Positions 1 to 11,450 are shown, numbered from the stretch's first letter. The stretch is 64,000 bases of DNA from Blasia pusilla (GCA_050084515.1 CM114271.1:68324001-68388000); one strand, 5' to 3'. Notes: a model not told the origin generated them from the sequence alone. Program-made: numbers and translations.

Positions 1-1
1 C

Positions 2-447
2 ACCCAAAAGTCCCCAAGAATTCCAATTTTTCGATTGCGGAAAATGGAGGATGTGCGCGAAATTCAGTCAGACGAGGACATCGCCAAGCTGAAGCAGTCG
101 GTAGCGACAACATCCTACGTTGACAACTTCCCTCCGTTGTATGTTCAGCCCTATGATGAACATGGAAAGCAGACTCTCGTGATGGAAGAAGACTTGGAGG
201 CCTTGGATACATTGTGAAGGATCAGAGACGAGGAGTTCAGAAGAGGTATTAAAGGAACCCAATACAATTGGATGCAGAACCTCTACTTCTTCATATGGGA
301 CGGGAACCATAGACACATGGCATGGTCACAATTTGCAGTGGAGCGCCCGAATTCTTTGGAGGCGCATTTCTGCGTGAGGGCAGTTGTGCTCCATCCATTT
401 CCGCATCACATGGCAACGGTGGAGATGGCAATGCATGCCATGAATAC
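2..447 (+). pseudogene. ParB-like domain exon of a ParB/methyltransferase-like gene (5' end outside window)
   Basis: The reading frame enters from the left edge and is open except for one TGA near 215. The translation has the layout of a ParB/sulfiredoxin-type N-terminal domain: an opening strand (VREIQSDEDIAKLKQSV), a PPLYVQPYDE strand, then YFFIWDGNHRHMAW near 283-325. The DGNHR block matches the conserved G-x-x-R box of ParB-type folds. The exon ends at a good donor (AC|GTAAGT, intron from 448). The TGA could come from CGA by deamination. In bacteria ParB domains load DNA-bound clamps or occur fused to DNA methylases; the role here is unknown. The following exons continue into a methyltransferase-like domain in the same orientation. 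The domain call rests on motif reading only. Confidence 0.6.
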
Positions 448-1400
448 GTAAGTTGCTTGATCCAATTTTTGCTTGCTTCAACCCGTGTGAGTCCTGCAGG
501 TTGCATAATTGTTCAGATTGTAAATTGGCAGCAATCATAGGAGTCTCTAGCACCAATTCTCCTTGACCTTTTGGATACAGTCAAGCAACCCATCGGAGTC
601 CGACGGGTTGCTTGGTAGGCAGGTTTTCTGGATGAATCGGGGATACTGCGACCCATACAACCCCGACGGGTTGAGAAATGACTCCGCTTCCGAGTCAGGT
701 ATCTGGATGATACATGTGTTTTGCAATTTGTCAGATTTCGATAGGTTGCACAATGGTCTTGGTAAGAAGTCATCAGAGGCCTTAAAGCAACCCGTCAGAG
801 TCCGACAGGTTGCTGGAATGTACTCAGCTGTTTATAAATTTTGGCCGAAAGCAACTTGTCGGACTCTGAAGTTGCATTTTCCCCAAGCGCAAGTCGTCGA
901 AGTCCGACGGGTTGCTTTTAGACCTCCGATGACTTCTTACAGGACCATTATGCAACCCGTCAGACTCCAAAGGTTTGCTTTTGGCAGTTGTCATCGAGAT
1001 ACCTAACTCAGAATCAAAGTCATTTCGCAATCCGACGAAGTCTGACGAGTTGCAGCCAAGGAATCAGAGTCAATCAGGAACCTGTCAGACTCTGACGGGT
1101 TGCATCACTTCATGCCAATGGATATCAATGTGCTACCTGTCGGACCTTGATGGGTTGCACATCGTTGCCATTTGCAGAGAGTGGTGCATCCCGTCGGAGT
1201 CCGATAGGTAGCAGAAAATATAGTTGGCCTTCAAGAGATTGCAAGTCGAAGCGATTGTGGCTACTTGACTATGAAGAGTGGTGCCACCCATCGGAGTCCG
1301 ACGGGTTGCACTCACTCTGCACATGACTCTCTTGTGCAACCACATGGTAATCGACGGGTTGCAGGGGATCACTATTCTAATCTTGTGTTTGCATTTACAG
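448..1400 (+). repeat. Intron carrying a 13-copy palindrome array
   Basis: The interval is bounded by donor GTAAGT at 448 and acceptor TTTGCATTTACAG ending at 1400. It contains about 13 copies of a roughly 27-bp palindrome with arms GCAACCCGTCGGA and its reverse complement around one central base. Copies start near 585, 649, 721, 787, 851, 889, 952, 1027, 1077, 1132, 1185, 1283 and 1334. Spacing is mostly 50-75 bp and the sequence between copies is unrelated. The copies at 585-611 and 1283-1310 are nearly perfect; others carry one to several changes, often breaking only one arm. Confidence 0.85.
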
Positions 1401-2332
1401 GATTGTATCCAAGAGGAACGTGATCCACCATTGGATCCAGGATTGCGACAGGGTCAAGAAGATGCTTACAACGCACCCGGAAGAATACAAGGGATTCCTC
1501 GGTTGATGAGATGCTGGCAAAGGGAGATCAAATAAAGAAGAAGACTTGGGCAAATACATTCATCTCCCAAGATGCAGCTGTCACAATTCTATGTTGGACC
1601 AAGATCCAGGCAGCCAAGAAGAGTGCCACATTGGAACTGAAGGGAAGGGAAAACGTATGGGCGTCCCAACGGGCTAAATTCATTCAGACTACCGTATTTG
1701 TAGCTACAAAGTACACTACAACCAAGATGCAACGGTACATTGCAATCCTTAACCCTAAACTTGGCTTGGAGTTCTACAAGGAGCTGAAGGTGATAATCAA
1801 GCGCTAGACCCACATGGTCAAATCGGAGAGAAGGTGTCTCTCGAGTGCGTGGACAAGTTTTCATTGTCATTGAGATATCCAAGTTTAGGCAGATCCGATT
1901 GATGAAAATCAGTGTGGAAGGCATTGAGGTGCAAAAGCAAGCGACACACCATCCTTTGGGAGAATCATATCCACTCATCTCCCATTGGCTACAGGAATGG
2001 ACCTTGTGGAACGCGCTCCTCCTTCTCGAGAAGTCGATGATCTACAAGAAGAATGTGGGTCTACAAGCGGAGCTCAAAAATATTGTGCCAGTTCTAGAGG
2101 AAGCAACCCTAGAGGCTCCAGAAGATTTTGAATTGTGGCTTGATGACATCAAAGATAAGCCAATGAAAAACCCAGGCTTTCGATCGATGTTCAAGAATCT
2201 TATCCTCCCTTAGATAGATCTGGATGAAGAAATAGACGCACAAAAATGGGATTTCACAAAGATGAAGCGGGATCTTCAGGAGCGGGTGGCCGAGTCATCT
2301 CGACAAAGAGCTGCCCAGCAGATGGTGTACAT
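1401..2332 (+). pseudogene. Spacer exon(s) between ParB-like and methyltransferase-like domains
   Basis: Coding-like sequence follows the acceptor at 1400, beginning IVSKRNVIHHWIQDCDRVKK. It moves through at least three frames: a frameshift and stops near 1503, an open stretch 1511-1804 (98 residues), then 1845-2210 (122 residues) and a further open piece to 2332. The content is charged and mainly helical, with segments such as LDEEIDAQKWDFTKMKRDL near 2220-2270 that could form a coiled coil. In ParB-methylase fusions such a linker would connect the two domains. No family is recognised. A possible GT at 2333 and AG at 2358 bracket only 26 bp, too short for a normal plant intron, so that junction is doubtful. 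Confidence 0.5.
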
Positions 2333-2358
2333 GTAACTCATCTTTTGTGTGAATGCAG

Positions 2359-3267
2359 GTACTTGGCACAAATTTCTGACAGCCTGCAAATTATGGGCTC
2401 CTCCTCTTCATGGAGAGGGATTCTCCATGTATGACATGGAGATGGGGCAGGACATGTCCGACTGGGAGGTCTTGAATTGTCCAATCTGGTTGGACTTCAA
2501 TGACATGGAGGAGATGATAGACAAGAACCTGCGCGTGGTGAGGAATTTTGATGCCGAGTCTTCAAGAAAAGAGGCCGATTCTTCAAGGTGAGAGGCGTAG
2601 TCTTCAAGGCAAGAGGGTTGAGAGGGCCGGAGCAGGTCCTCATCAAAGAAAACGCCTGTGGAGTCTGAGGTAACGGAGACTCCAACAAGCCGGTTTCAAA
2701 CTTAGGAGAAGCGAAAGCAGGAGGCGTCAGGATCATCCAAGGGAGGAGAAAAGGATGTGCAATACACTCCATCATCCTTGGGCAAGCAGAGGGAAACCAC
2801 AAGCATGACAAATATCCTTCTACACCAGAGTCATCAGATCAACGAATTGTAGAGTTTTAGCTCTCAGGAGTCGACAGTTGCCATTGAGATGTTGACCATA
2901 CTAGGGCGTTAACTTCTCCAAAAAGGGCACATCCCATGGACAGTCCATGGGGTTGTTGATGAGGTGGCAGTGGACCTCCTCATTGCAGATTTTCCCTCTA
3001 GATTTTTTTTGTGGGACAACAATCCGTCTGACACTGTCTGAGATTGGAATATCCCACTTTCCTATGACCAGATCGCTCTGATGTTTTCTTTCGCGGACGC
3101 TTATCTCAATGATAGGGGGTGTTTCTTGGTGCTCACTAGAGGGAGCACAGACGAGCTCTTCAACCTCTTCAATGCGTGAAGAGGTTGCTCAAGTGGAGGA
3201 CGGCACAATGATAATTATGGGTCATAAAAATGAGTACCCACTTAGATTGGCTACAAATCAAGTCTGG
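2359..3267 (+). pseudogene. Methyltransferase-like exon with motif IV-like box
   Basis: The first part reads GTWHKFLTACKLW and continues open to about 2590, followed by a low-complexity Ser/Arg/Glu-rich stretch with stops. From about 2970 the frame gives LLIADFPSRFFLWDN, then one TGA, then IPLSYDQIALMFSFADAYLN and DRGCFLVLTRGS. This resembles the catalytic motif IV region of amino DNA methyltransferases (D-P-P-Y/W followed by a helix and a strand after a 'L-x-x-x-G' turn). The box is D-F-P-S here, so the catalytic tetrad is altered. The exon ends at CTGG|GTAAGT (intron from 3268). Order (motif IV before the AdoMet motif in the next exon) fits the beta-type arrangement. Identification is by motif spacing, not by search. 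Confidence 0.55.
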
Positions 3268-3830
3268 GTAAGTTTCCAACCCGACTTTTTTGAATGAATT
3301 GAGATGGTTCAGACATGCAACCCGTCGAATTCCAACAGTTTTCATGTCTGGGGATACAGAATGACAGATACGTGGATTTGCAACCTGTCAGAACCCAACA
3401 GGTTGCAAATCCACTTAACTATATCTAGTGATTGCAACCCATCAGAAAGAGACGGGTTGCTTCCATGTTAGGCACTTTTCTACTTGTAACCCATCGATTT
3501 CCCTCTGGTTGCTAATTAGCAAAGGGGTTCATTCTTAAGTTGTAAAGTAACATGTCGGACTCTGACAGGTTGCTTTTCTGTTTAGCCAAAAGAGCAATCT
3601 GTCGGGTTCCGACGGGTTGCAAATTGTGTCACTATCTAGACAGCAATCCATCGGTTTCCGTCGGGTTGCTAATCAACAAAAGTTCCTTGTTGATTCTTAA
3701 AGCAACCCGTTGCACTCTAACAAGTTGCTCTTGTGTCTAGCCAAATGAGCAATCCGTCTGGTTCGGACGGATTGCAGATTGTATCACTATTTGGAGAGCT
3801 ACCTTTTTTTTTGTTGACATCATTTTGCAG
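3268..3830 (+). repeat. Intron carrying a 9-copy palindrome array
   Basis: Donor GTAAGT at 3268 and acceptor CATTTTGCAG ending 3830 enclose about nine copies of the same palindrome, starting near 3316, 3378, 3433, 3484, 3547, 3594, 3643, 3702 and 3749. Spacing is 47-63 bp, tighter and more even than in the first array. Several copies show paired changes on both arms. For example the copy at 3749-3776 reads GCAATCCGTC on one side and GACGGATTGC on the other, so the arm change C to T is matched by G to A. Confidence 0.85.
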
Positions 3831-4350
3831 TTGCTTGTTCACACTTGGACCACTCATTTATCAACGACTATATGAGGCCCGAGCGCAACTTCCAAGTGTT
3901 CCAGATCCCGGATCCTGTGGATCCATGCTCTGATGGGTACACCTTAGATAGTCTCTACAATTCCCCCCCGGGAATTTTCATGCAGGAAGGGACCCCCTTA
4001 CTTGGGAGGAAGGGAGAAGTCATATGTCTTGATGCAAATGCTCATGGAGCTCTGCTCTAGGCTGGGTGACTTGGTCTTTGATTTGGTGGGCCTATCAAGG
4101 GCGAGTATCAAAGGCGCGTGGCAGGAAGATTCTTTGCCTTGAGGGAAGGCCATAACTTTTTGACCTTTGCAAAGAGGCAAAGGTGGATTACAAGAGGCTG
4201 GTGGGAGTATACAACTCCCCTCCAAAGCCAACTGCTCCAGCTTCAGAGCCTCTACTGGTAGTAACATCATCGTCACTTCGTGCAATTTCAAAAATGAGGA
4301 GGGCAAAGCAGACAGTAATACTGGAAGAGCTCTTTGACGATGATGAGTGA
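3831..4350 (+). pseudogene. Methyltransferase-like C-terminal exon (AdoMet motif)
   Basis: After the acceptor the frame reads LDHSFINDYMRPERNFQVFQ and reaches NSPPGIFMQEG. Three frames must be followed to stay on coding sequence: a shift near 4015 leads to LMELCSRLGDLVFDLVGLS, another near 4115 to GRFFALREGHNFLTF, another near 4165 to KEAKVDYKRLVGVYNS, ending in ELFDDDE and TGA at 4348. The block GDLVFDLVGLSRAS followed by GRFFALRE matches the layout of N4/N6 methyltransferase motif I (P-G-D-x-V-L-D-x-F-x-G-S-G) and the acidic strand after it; the key glycines are degraded. The TGA lies in GATGAGTGAGT, which could also be a donor. The parallel copy at 6199-6495 supports that this is a real conserved exon. 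Confidence 0.6.
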
Positions 4351-4412
4351 GTTCAAAGATTTATCGGAGCCAGCTTGATTGAAGTTTTGGAGTTGGGATT
4401 AACTCGTTTCAA

Positions 4413-4673
4413 ATGTCGAAGCACATATTAATAGTGGATGGATGTCACCTTGTAGTGCATACAAGATTTATTGTCGGGGAAGGCGTTAGGACTCAAATCA
4501 TCACACATGGGATTGTTATGGTGTACCTAGGAGGGGGGGAGGCAAGGCTTTCGAATACGCCTATCGGGGTGTTCGAGGAGCCACTTGTATCACAAGACAC
4601 TCCTTTTGTACAGAAACCTAGGAGAGTTAGGAGTAAATTTGTAGATGATGAGGCTGAAGAAATTATAGACTAG
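4413..4673 (+). pseudogene. Unassigned coding-like segment downstream of the methyltransferase exon
   Basis: An 86-residue open frame ending in an acidic tail (FVDDEAEEIID) lies about 60 bp after the methyltransferase exon, in the same orientation. It contains GVRTQIITHGIVMVYLGGGE and a KPRRVRSKF basic stretch. It could be a further 3' exon of the same gene, reached from the GTGAGT at 4345-4350, or an unrelated ORF. Composition looks coding rather than random, but no domain is recognised. Confidence 0.3.
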
Positions 4674-4842
4674 ATCAAATGTAAATTTCCAAGCTTCCCT
4701 CGGATGTAATAAAGGACATGCAATTTTTCCACCATGATGGTTTCTGCAAACCTTTGCTCAATTGTTGCGCTTTTGTGTCTGGTCGAGCTCGTTCTTGTCG
4801 ATTGTGTCTTGATTAGTCTACTAGATGTTTATTTTGCTGCCC

Positions 4843-6160
4843 TTCGAGTTCCGACCGGTTGCAAACCAGTGACTAATTTTTCAAAATGTCGGATTTCGAC
4901 CAGTTTCAAACCAGAGCCCTAGTTTGCAACCTGTCGGATTCTGACGGGTTGCAAATGAGAGACCAAGTTTGCAGACCAAGGATCGACTTTGCAAATTTTT
5001 GGATTTTGACAAGTTGTAAGTCCTGGACAAGGTTTGCAACTTATCGGATTCCAACCGGTTGCAAACCACGGACTAAGTTTGCAATTTGTCGGATTACGAC
5101 GAGTTGCAAACCAAAGACTAGGTTGCGACTGATTGTAAGAGTTGACATTTTTTCTTCTCTTCTTATTTCTCCCGTATGGGACTTGTCTGTAATGTTTTCC
5201 TGATTGAATTGAATGGTCCGTGATTTTGTTTCTCCTTTAGGGTGGACATTTTTTTCTCATCAACCAAAAATGAAACGTGGATGACTGAAGATGTATGCAA
5301 AAATTCTCGTGTCTTGCGATATTTGTAGACCGCGGTAGAAATTCTTGCGATGGGATTATAAGCACAACTTATCTTGATGTGTCTTGCAACCCTTTGGATT
5401 GTGACAGGTTGCATTTCTTGATGCAGCTTGTGAAGCTCTTCTTTTCAGCCCTTTTTTCTTTCTTGATGTGATTCAACCTATCGGATTCCGACAAGTTGCA
5501 TGTGTAGACTGACTATTTTGAATTTTTGGGACCCTTCTCTCTATATCTTTTTTCGTACCTAGGTTATGTCACGAATAAAAACTCTATTGAAATAGGATAG
5601 GTCTTCATAGAAATTTAACCCTTATGAATCTCAATCCTGTCATGGAACATGTCAGAATCCAATATGTTTCAGGTCTGGATGATTGGATGGTTGCAGGTCC
5701 GGATGATTTCCTGCTGTTGCAACCCATCGGGTTCCGATGGGTTGCTTGTTTGCACGCAGCAAGTGAAGGTCTCCTTCTGAGCCCTTTTTGTTTTCATGAT
5801 GTCATGCAACCTGTCGGATTTCGACAAGTTGTAGGTCCTGAGTACTCACTTTTGTGAATTTTCATATGACTTCCCTCTTTCAAATTTTTTGTACCTACCA
5901 AGATTATGTCACAAGTAACAACAACTTTGAGACATGAAACGTCTTGATAATTTGTTCTTCTATTGTTACCCTTATGAATATCAATCTTGTCATGCAACCT
6001 ATCGGTATCCGACATGTAGCAGGTCCGGATGATTGCCTCCTATTGCAACTCGTCGATTTCCGACGGGTTGCATGCCTGGAGGAAGCCTGTGGAGGAGTGC
6101 TTTGGAGGGCCGCCAACTCATATGAGCAGAGGTTTCAAATATCGATGCAACCCATCAGAG
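4843..6160. repeat. Third and fourth palindrome clusters
   Basis: Five or more copies of the palindrome lie at about 4845, 4888, 4924, 5033 and 5079, with a more decayed one near 4975. A looser set follows at 5386, 5471, 5650, 5717, 5804, 5993, 6044 and a half copy at 6145. Copies in the 4.9-5.1 kb cluster extend to TTGCAA..TTGCAA ends. The copy at 5717-5746 (arms around CCATCGGGTTCCGATGG) is perfect in its arms. This stretch lies between the first gene's last recognisable exon and a second copy of that exon at 6199, so it may be intronic or intergenic. I noticed no copies elsewhere in the window. Confidence 0.8.
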
Positions 6161-6198
6161 CATAGGTCACAAACTCATATGAGAATAGGTCTATAATT

Positions 6199-6495
6199 TT
6201 CCCCCAGGATTTTTCATGGATCTGTGCTTGGAGGGAGGGAAAGTCGCGGGCATTGAGAAAGACTCTCGTGAAGCTTTGCTCGAGAATTGGTGACTTGATC
6301 CTAGATCTCGTGAGGCTTTTTGGGGTGAGTGTTAGAGCCCTATGGTAGAGAGAAAGAAACATTCTTCCATTGGAGCGGAAGAGGAAACAACTATTTGCAC
6401 TCTGCCAAGAGGCAAAGGTTGATTACAAGAGAGCAGCTGGGAGTTTACTAGTCGCCTCCACAACCAAGTGCACCAAACTTCCATTAAGTTCATGA
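6199..6495 (+). pseudogene. Second copy of the methyltransferase-like C-terminal exon
   Basis: Sequence after a clean acceptor (TTTTCCCCCAG) repeats the exon at 3960-4270. Past one frameshift it reads KSRALRKTLVKLCSRIGDL, then ILDLVRLFGVSVRALW, one TAG, RERNILPLERKRKQLFALCQ and EAKVDYKRAAG, with TGA at 6493. It shows the motif-I layout slightly better than the first copy (D-L-V-x-L-F-G-V-S, then R-N-I-L-P-L-E). The shared EAKVDYKRxxG segment proves the homology of the two copies. Palindromes lie directly upstream (6044, 6145), as in the first copy. No ParB-like exon for this copy is visible nearby. Confidence 0.55.
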
Positions 6496-7008
6496 CTGCT
6501 TGTTGACATATGAGAGACGCCAACTCATATGAGTTGGCGACCTCTGCTAATTTTTGCTAGTATGTTGCCACAAATCACCTTTACTTTTACTTCACCGGTC
6601 ATATTTCATCTTCCCTGTTTTGCCCTACAATACGGAAATTCCACCTATAAATTCGTTGATAATGGGGGGTTGGTCTCTCTAGCAGGAGAGAGAAGCAAAA
6701 CACTCATGCACTTTCATGACTGATTGTTGACGATAACATTTCCATCTCCACATCTTGGTCTGAAAAAATGTGGTTTTTTTTTCCCCCAAAGTGGTGCACT
6801 TCTTACTCTCTTTTAAAAAAAATTTGCATTTTAAGTAGGGGAGAAACCTAAAAAATTGAAGAGAGTTTAAGGATTTTTTTTAAGAGAGACTCTCCTCGCT
6901 TCCTCTCCTCTCTTACTCTCTCCTGCCAGAATACGATCCTCCCATGCATTCCATACCATGATAAATTGGACTTTGTGACTTGTTCACATTTTAACTCATC
7001 AATGCTAT

Positions 7009-7057
<49 letters not shown>

Positions 7058-10000
7058 AATGCTAAGGCCCTTGCTATAGTTCATCATATGCTTTAATTCT
7101 TATGATTTCATCTTTGTATTTTTTACTTACTATTGTTCCAATTTTCTCCATATAAAAAAAAATTCCCTAAATAAACGCACAAAAATTATTTGAAAATTGG
7201 AAGAAAGTTTTAAAATCAAAATAGTCTAGCCTCCTACCATCCCAAATTTTATGGGACATAGTTCAATGTATGTCCCACGTGTGAATGCAAAAGTATATGT
7301 GCCCTCTAGAAAACCTCAACATGATTGAAGGGAAAGAATCCAAGTAATGTTACATGTTGAAATGCAAACTCATATTGTGGGATTCATTCCTCCTATGTAT
7401 GTACCTTGGCCCAAGATCTCAATTTTGGACAGACTAATAAGGAGATTTTGGTGAATTGGAGATCAATACAATGATTGTAGTAACTAAAGAGAATAATCAC
7501 GAGGGGTACCCAATATGGATTCCTAAAGTCATGGCGCTCATTATCAAAGAGAGTGACATTATAAGGAAGATAGGAATTCTATGTTACAAAAATTCTTCCG
7601 AAGAGCCATTGATTGGTCGGTATTTTCCACAGTTAGGAAGAGAAAGAAATAGAAGAATGGATAGGGATGCATTGGATAAAAAGGAGAATTCATTTTTTCC
7701 TAAAACTTTGTGCTAGAAACCAATCACGTAATGAAGTTTGTTCGGTCAAAATTGATAGAGACAACAATAGATTAGACCATTGCTGAGAAGATTTTGCAAA
7801 AATGTTATTAATGATGAAAGTGATATAAATGGTTCAAGTACTAATGGTTCTTCTTTAAAGCAAACGCAAAGAAAATGTTTTAATGCTATTACCAATTATC
7901 TAATAACATTATTTCTTCAGGGTAAATTATTTTAATAGTCTCATGTGAGAGTGGAAACTTAGAACCCACAGAGAAATACAAAAATTTGAAGGTTGTATCC
8001 ATCTAGATCAACGAACAATTTTTGAGTGATTACTGCAAATAGAAGAAGGATGTTTACCTTGACATCTTTATTTAGAAGAAGTCATCATTGAATTACCATA
8101 AATGTGATATGTTAAGTAGGACAAAGAAGATTAAATTTTCAAAGTCTCATGGGACCACCCATAAAGGTTTGACATTGGCTTCTTGAGGGGTATAACCATT
8201 TTGGCTCTAAGGAAGAAACGAGGGAACATATGAACAGAATGCCAACATTCTATTTGGATGCAATGGTGAGTTAACAACCCCAGACTCATATGTTTTGAAT
8301 TTATTTATTTAGCATATAAGAACACTAGTGAGAAGATGGTGTAAAACATAATATAAGTAAACGGGTTCAAAAATAATGTTCTCATTCTTCATGCATAAAT
8401 CATGATGTTGAATAAAAATATGAACTCCAAATTTTGATTTATCTTCTATGCATCCCTTAATTGTGAGTAAGTCTCGCTTGCCATTTGATTTGAAAATACT
8501 TCAATTCCATTCTAGCTATATTTTGTATGACACTCAATAAATTGCAAAGCCAATTGATGTTTTTTCCAAGGACAATTATGTGACTTTACCTAGTGAGTGT
8601 AAAGGAAATACTATTAGAATTACAATAGGAATTCATACTTCTCTCCAAAAACAAGATATTCGGATGGAATACACATTAAGTTGAAAAGTCTTCATTAAAA
8701 TAATATGTATTAAGTCTTGCCAAATTTTCAAGCATCATTTTGAATCAAATTTCTAATTATCTTATTGGTTTAGAAGGCTAATGATAATATAGGTCAGAGG
8801 GAACGAGAGGGCATTCTCCAATAATAATATATAAAAAAATAATATAAACTACTATATCCCAGTTTTCTTAATCTATAAGACAAAATAGTGACTTAATAAG
8901 AAAAAGTAGCATCATGCTAGAACTTTGTTCTATAACATGTTAGATCAACCTAGGTGGGTAAGGAGAACAAATTTGAATGGAAAAAGAGAAGTAATTTTAT
9001 AATTTAATTAATCAATATTATAATAGATGAACCTAAATGATAAGAAAGTGAAAAAGTTTGAAAATTTATATTTTTTATTTAATTTATATTTGATAGAGAA
9101 AGAAAATAAATTTTAATGGAGAAAGAATGGATATTCTCTAAATTTTATTGAAGGATGGAAATATTGAGGGGATTGGAATATAATCTTAATTGAGGAGTTG
9201 AATTACTTAGAAGAGTAGGATGTTATTATTCTTCTAATATTTAAGAAATTATAAAATATACTTAAAATTTTAAATTAAAATGTGATTATTTTTAAATAAT
9301 ATAATTAGTTCACATGTGATATTTTGAGAAAGAAAAATTAATTTTAATTAAAAAATGAAATTATTTCATTAATTAAAATTAATGGAAAATTTGTTTAATG
9401 GATGTTATTTTATATTTTTTAATGAAATTATTTTTTAATTATTGAAAATTAATTTTCATGCATAAGCGTCTACATGCTAACTACTTAATTTTAAATGATA
9501 CAAATAGAAGAACTTTTAAAAGGTGTCAACATCTTTAATTACATACTAGTAAGGTGCTCGTTCGGATGCACATGAAATAAAAAAGTATTTGAAGAGTTTT
9601 TGTCAATTTGTTAGCCCATGAAGAGAAAATATTAATGATGTTACACACAAATTTAAACTTTACTCTTAATTCTAGTAACACTATTTAGCATGCTTGTGCT
9701 ACGTCGGAAAGAGGTATTATTATAAAAAATAATTAGAAAAAATGAAATAAAAGAGTGGACTTTTTTTAACCCACTCTTCACGAACATAAAATCACCACTA
9801 AACCACTCTCCCCATAAATATAACCCCCACCAATCAAACTAATTCCTACAATAATTACTACCCAAGTTTTAATTCACTCTTCACATACATAAAATCACCA
9901 CTAAACCACTCCCCCATAAATATTCTGTATCGATTCTCTCTTGAAGAGTGGTCTAGGATTGATCAAAGATCATACACATTCAGAGTTTATTGCAGACTTT

Positions 10001-11450
10001 CTCTTACGGTTATCACAATGTGTATCATTGAATGGATGTTTGGATTAAGCATGGTTAATTGCAAAATTCATCAATATCACATTTTATATTGAGGTTTTTG
10101 AGTCATTCATGTGTGGATATATTCAGATTTATAAGTAGATGGATCTTAGACTTGTGTGCTTGCAACCAATGTATGTGGCAAAAATATCTATCCGCACAAC
10201 AAGGGAGACTTTGATTGTGATATTGGGACAATCTATGATAGCAAATTGCAATAATAGCAATGAAATTTCTCATGCCAAATGAATGTCATTTATCTTCCAT
10301 AGGATTAACTTATATTTAAAGTATTATGGATGAATATCTAGGACTGCATAGATAGAGGTAGTCATTGTTGTTACCAAAGGAGCAACCATAGAGTTGAACC
10401 CACTAGGAAGGGTAGCATGTAGGCATGACAAGATATAGAAGAGGTGGATACTTCAATGCCCATCGCTAGAGGTAATGAGAAGATATTGTCGAGCACATTG
10501 TTAGGGGCATCTTCATCCATTTGTAAAGCAATATAATTTTCTACCACAGACTTTGTGATATTTGGAGTTTGGCCCGCCAAGGTATTCTAGTCGGCCGAGA
10601 ATCTATATAAGCATGGGAGTGATGTCATAACCTTGGAGGTTTTTGAAATATCTCCAAGGTCAATCTAATTTTTTTAGTTTAGTATAATCACATTTAGAAT
10701 GATAGATGAGAAAGTTCACACTTGCGTTGACTTACTCTCACCTTTTAATTTGAAGAGTACTTTGTGATCATATTGTAAGAGTCGCTTCTTCTCTAGTATA
10801 CTCATAGCCTCAATTGAAATCTTGTCAAGATTTCTTTTAGATGCATTCGCTCTCCTTGTGGCCTTCTTTAGATATATTGGTTTCTTCTTTGGAAATTTTT
10901 TTATGAAGTCATTGGAATCATGGACACTATCACATCATATTTGGCTGATGGGTAGAGTTATACCATATCAAAAATATAGGGAGTTAATGATTTACATGCA
11001 TAACTTCTTCCTAAGTGGTCGGATGAGGTTGGCAATATTTACCTTGTGTTGAGATCATTATTTTTGCCAAACCCTCTACATTGCTATTTTGGATCAAGTG
11101 GACCATTGACCAAGTCAACCATCATCTAATATATGCATTAGTTGCAATCTTTGGCTAATTTTGGGAGAAGAGTGATTTTGGCTCGTCCCTAGGGTAGGAA
11201 AGGTAGGGGAATGGCTCTCATTAGCCATCTTTATCGTATTGAGCCACTTGATTTCTAGTCCTTTTAGTGTTTGGTAGAAGCTTGAGTGTTAGAATCCATT
11301 TCCTCATGAGGAACAATGGATGTATCTAGATATTTTATGTAAATTCAAAAGTAGAATTGGTCTTATGATCCACTTTTACTTTAATTTTACATGAGAAAGG
11401 TTGTGCAATGGTATGCAGACGTGTGATTACAACACCAAAAAAGTTGTACA
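6496..11450. other. AT-rich interval without a convincing gene
   Basis: About 5 kb of low-complexity, AT-rich sequence. It holds a CT dinucleotide run at 7013-7055, long A/T-rich stretches with short inverted runs around 9000-9480, and one 86-codon open frame at 7456-7716 (containing EGYPIWIPKVMALI and YKNSSEEPLIGRYF) that looks like a relic of protein-coding sequence but matches no family I know. Two nearly identical phrases about CCACTCTTCAC and CACCACTAAACCACTC recur at 9770-9810 and 9880-9910, a short direct duplication. No LTR, TIR or RNA gene was recognised. Confidence 0.5.
7013..7055. repeat. (CT)n microsatellite
   Basis: An uninterrupted CT dinucleotide run of about 40 bp, directly visible. 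Confidence 0.97.

Noticed and set aside
2333-2358. 26-bp intron
   Set aside because: GT and AG are present, but this is below the usual minimum for plant introns; more likely a remnant or chance.
585-3776. Regularly spaced palindromic repeats resembling a CRISPR array
   Set aside because: Repeats are degenerate full palindromes, they sit in eukaryotic introns, spacing varies, and no cas-like genes or leader exist.
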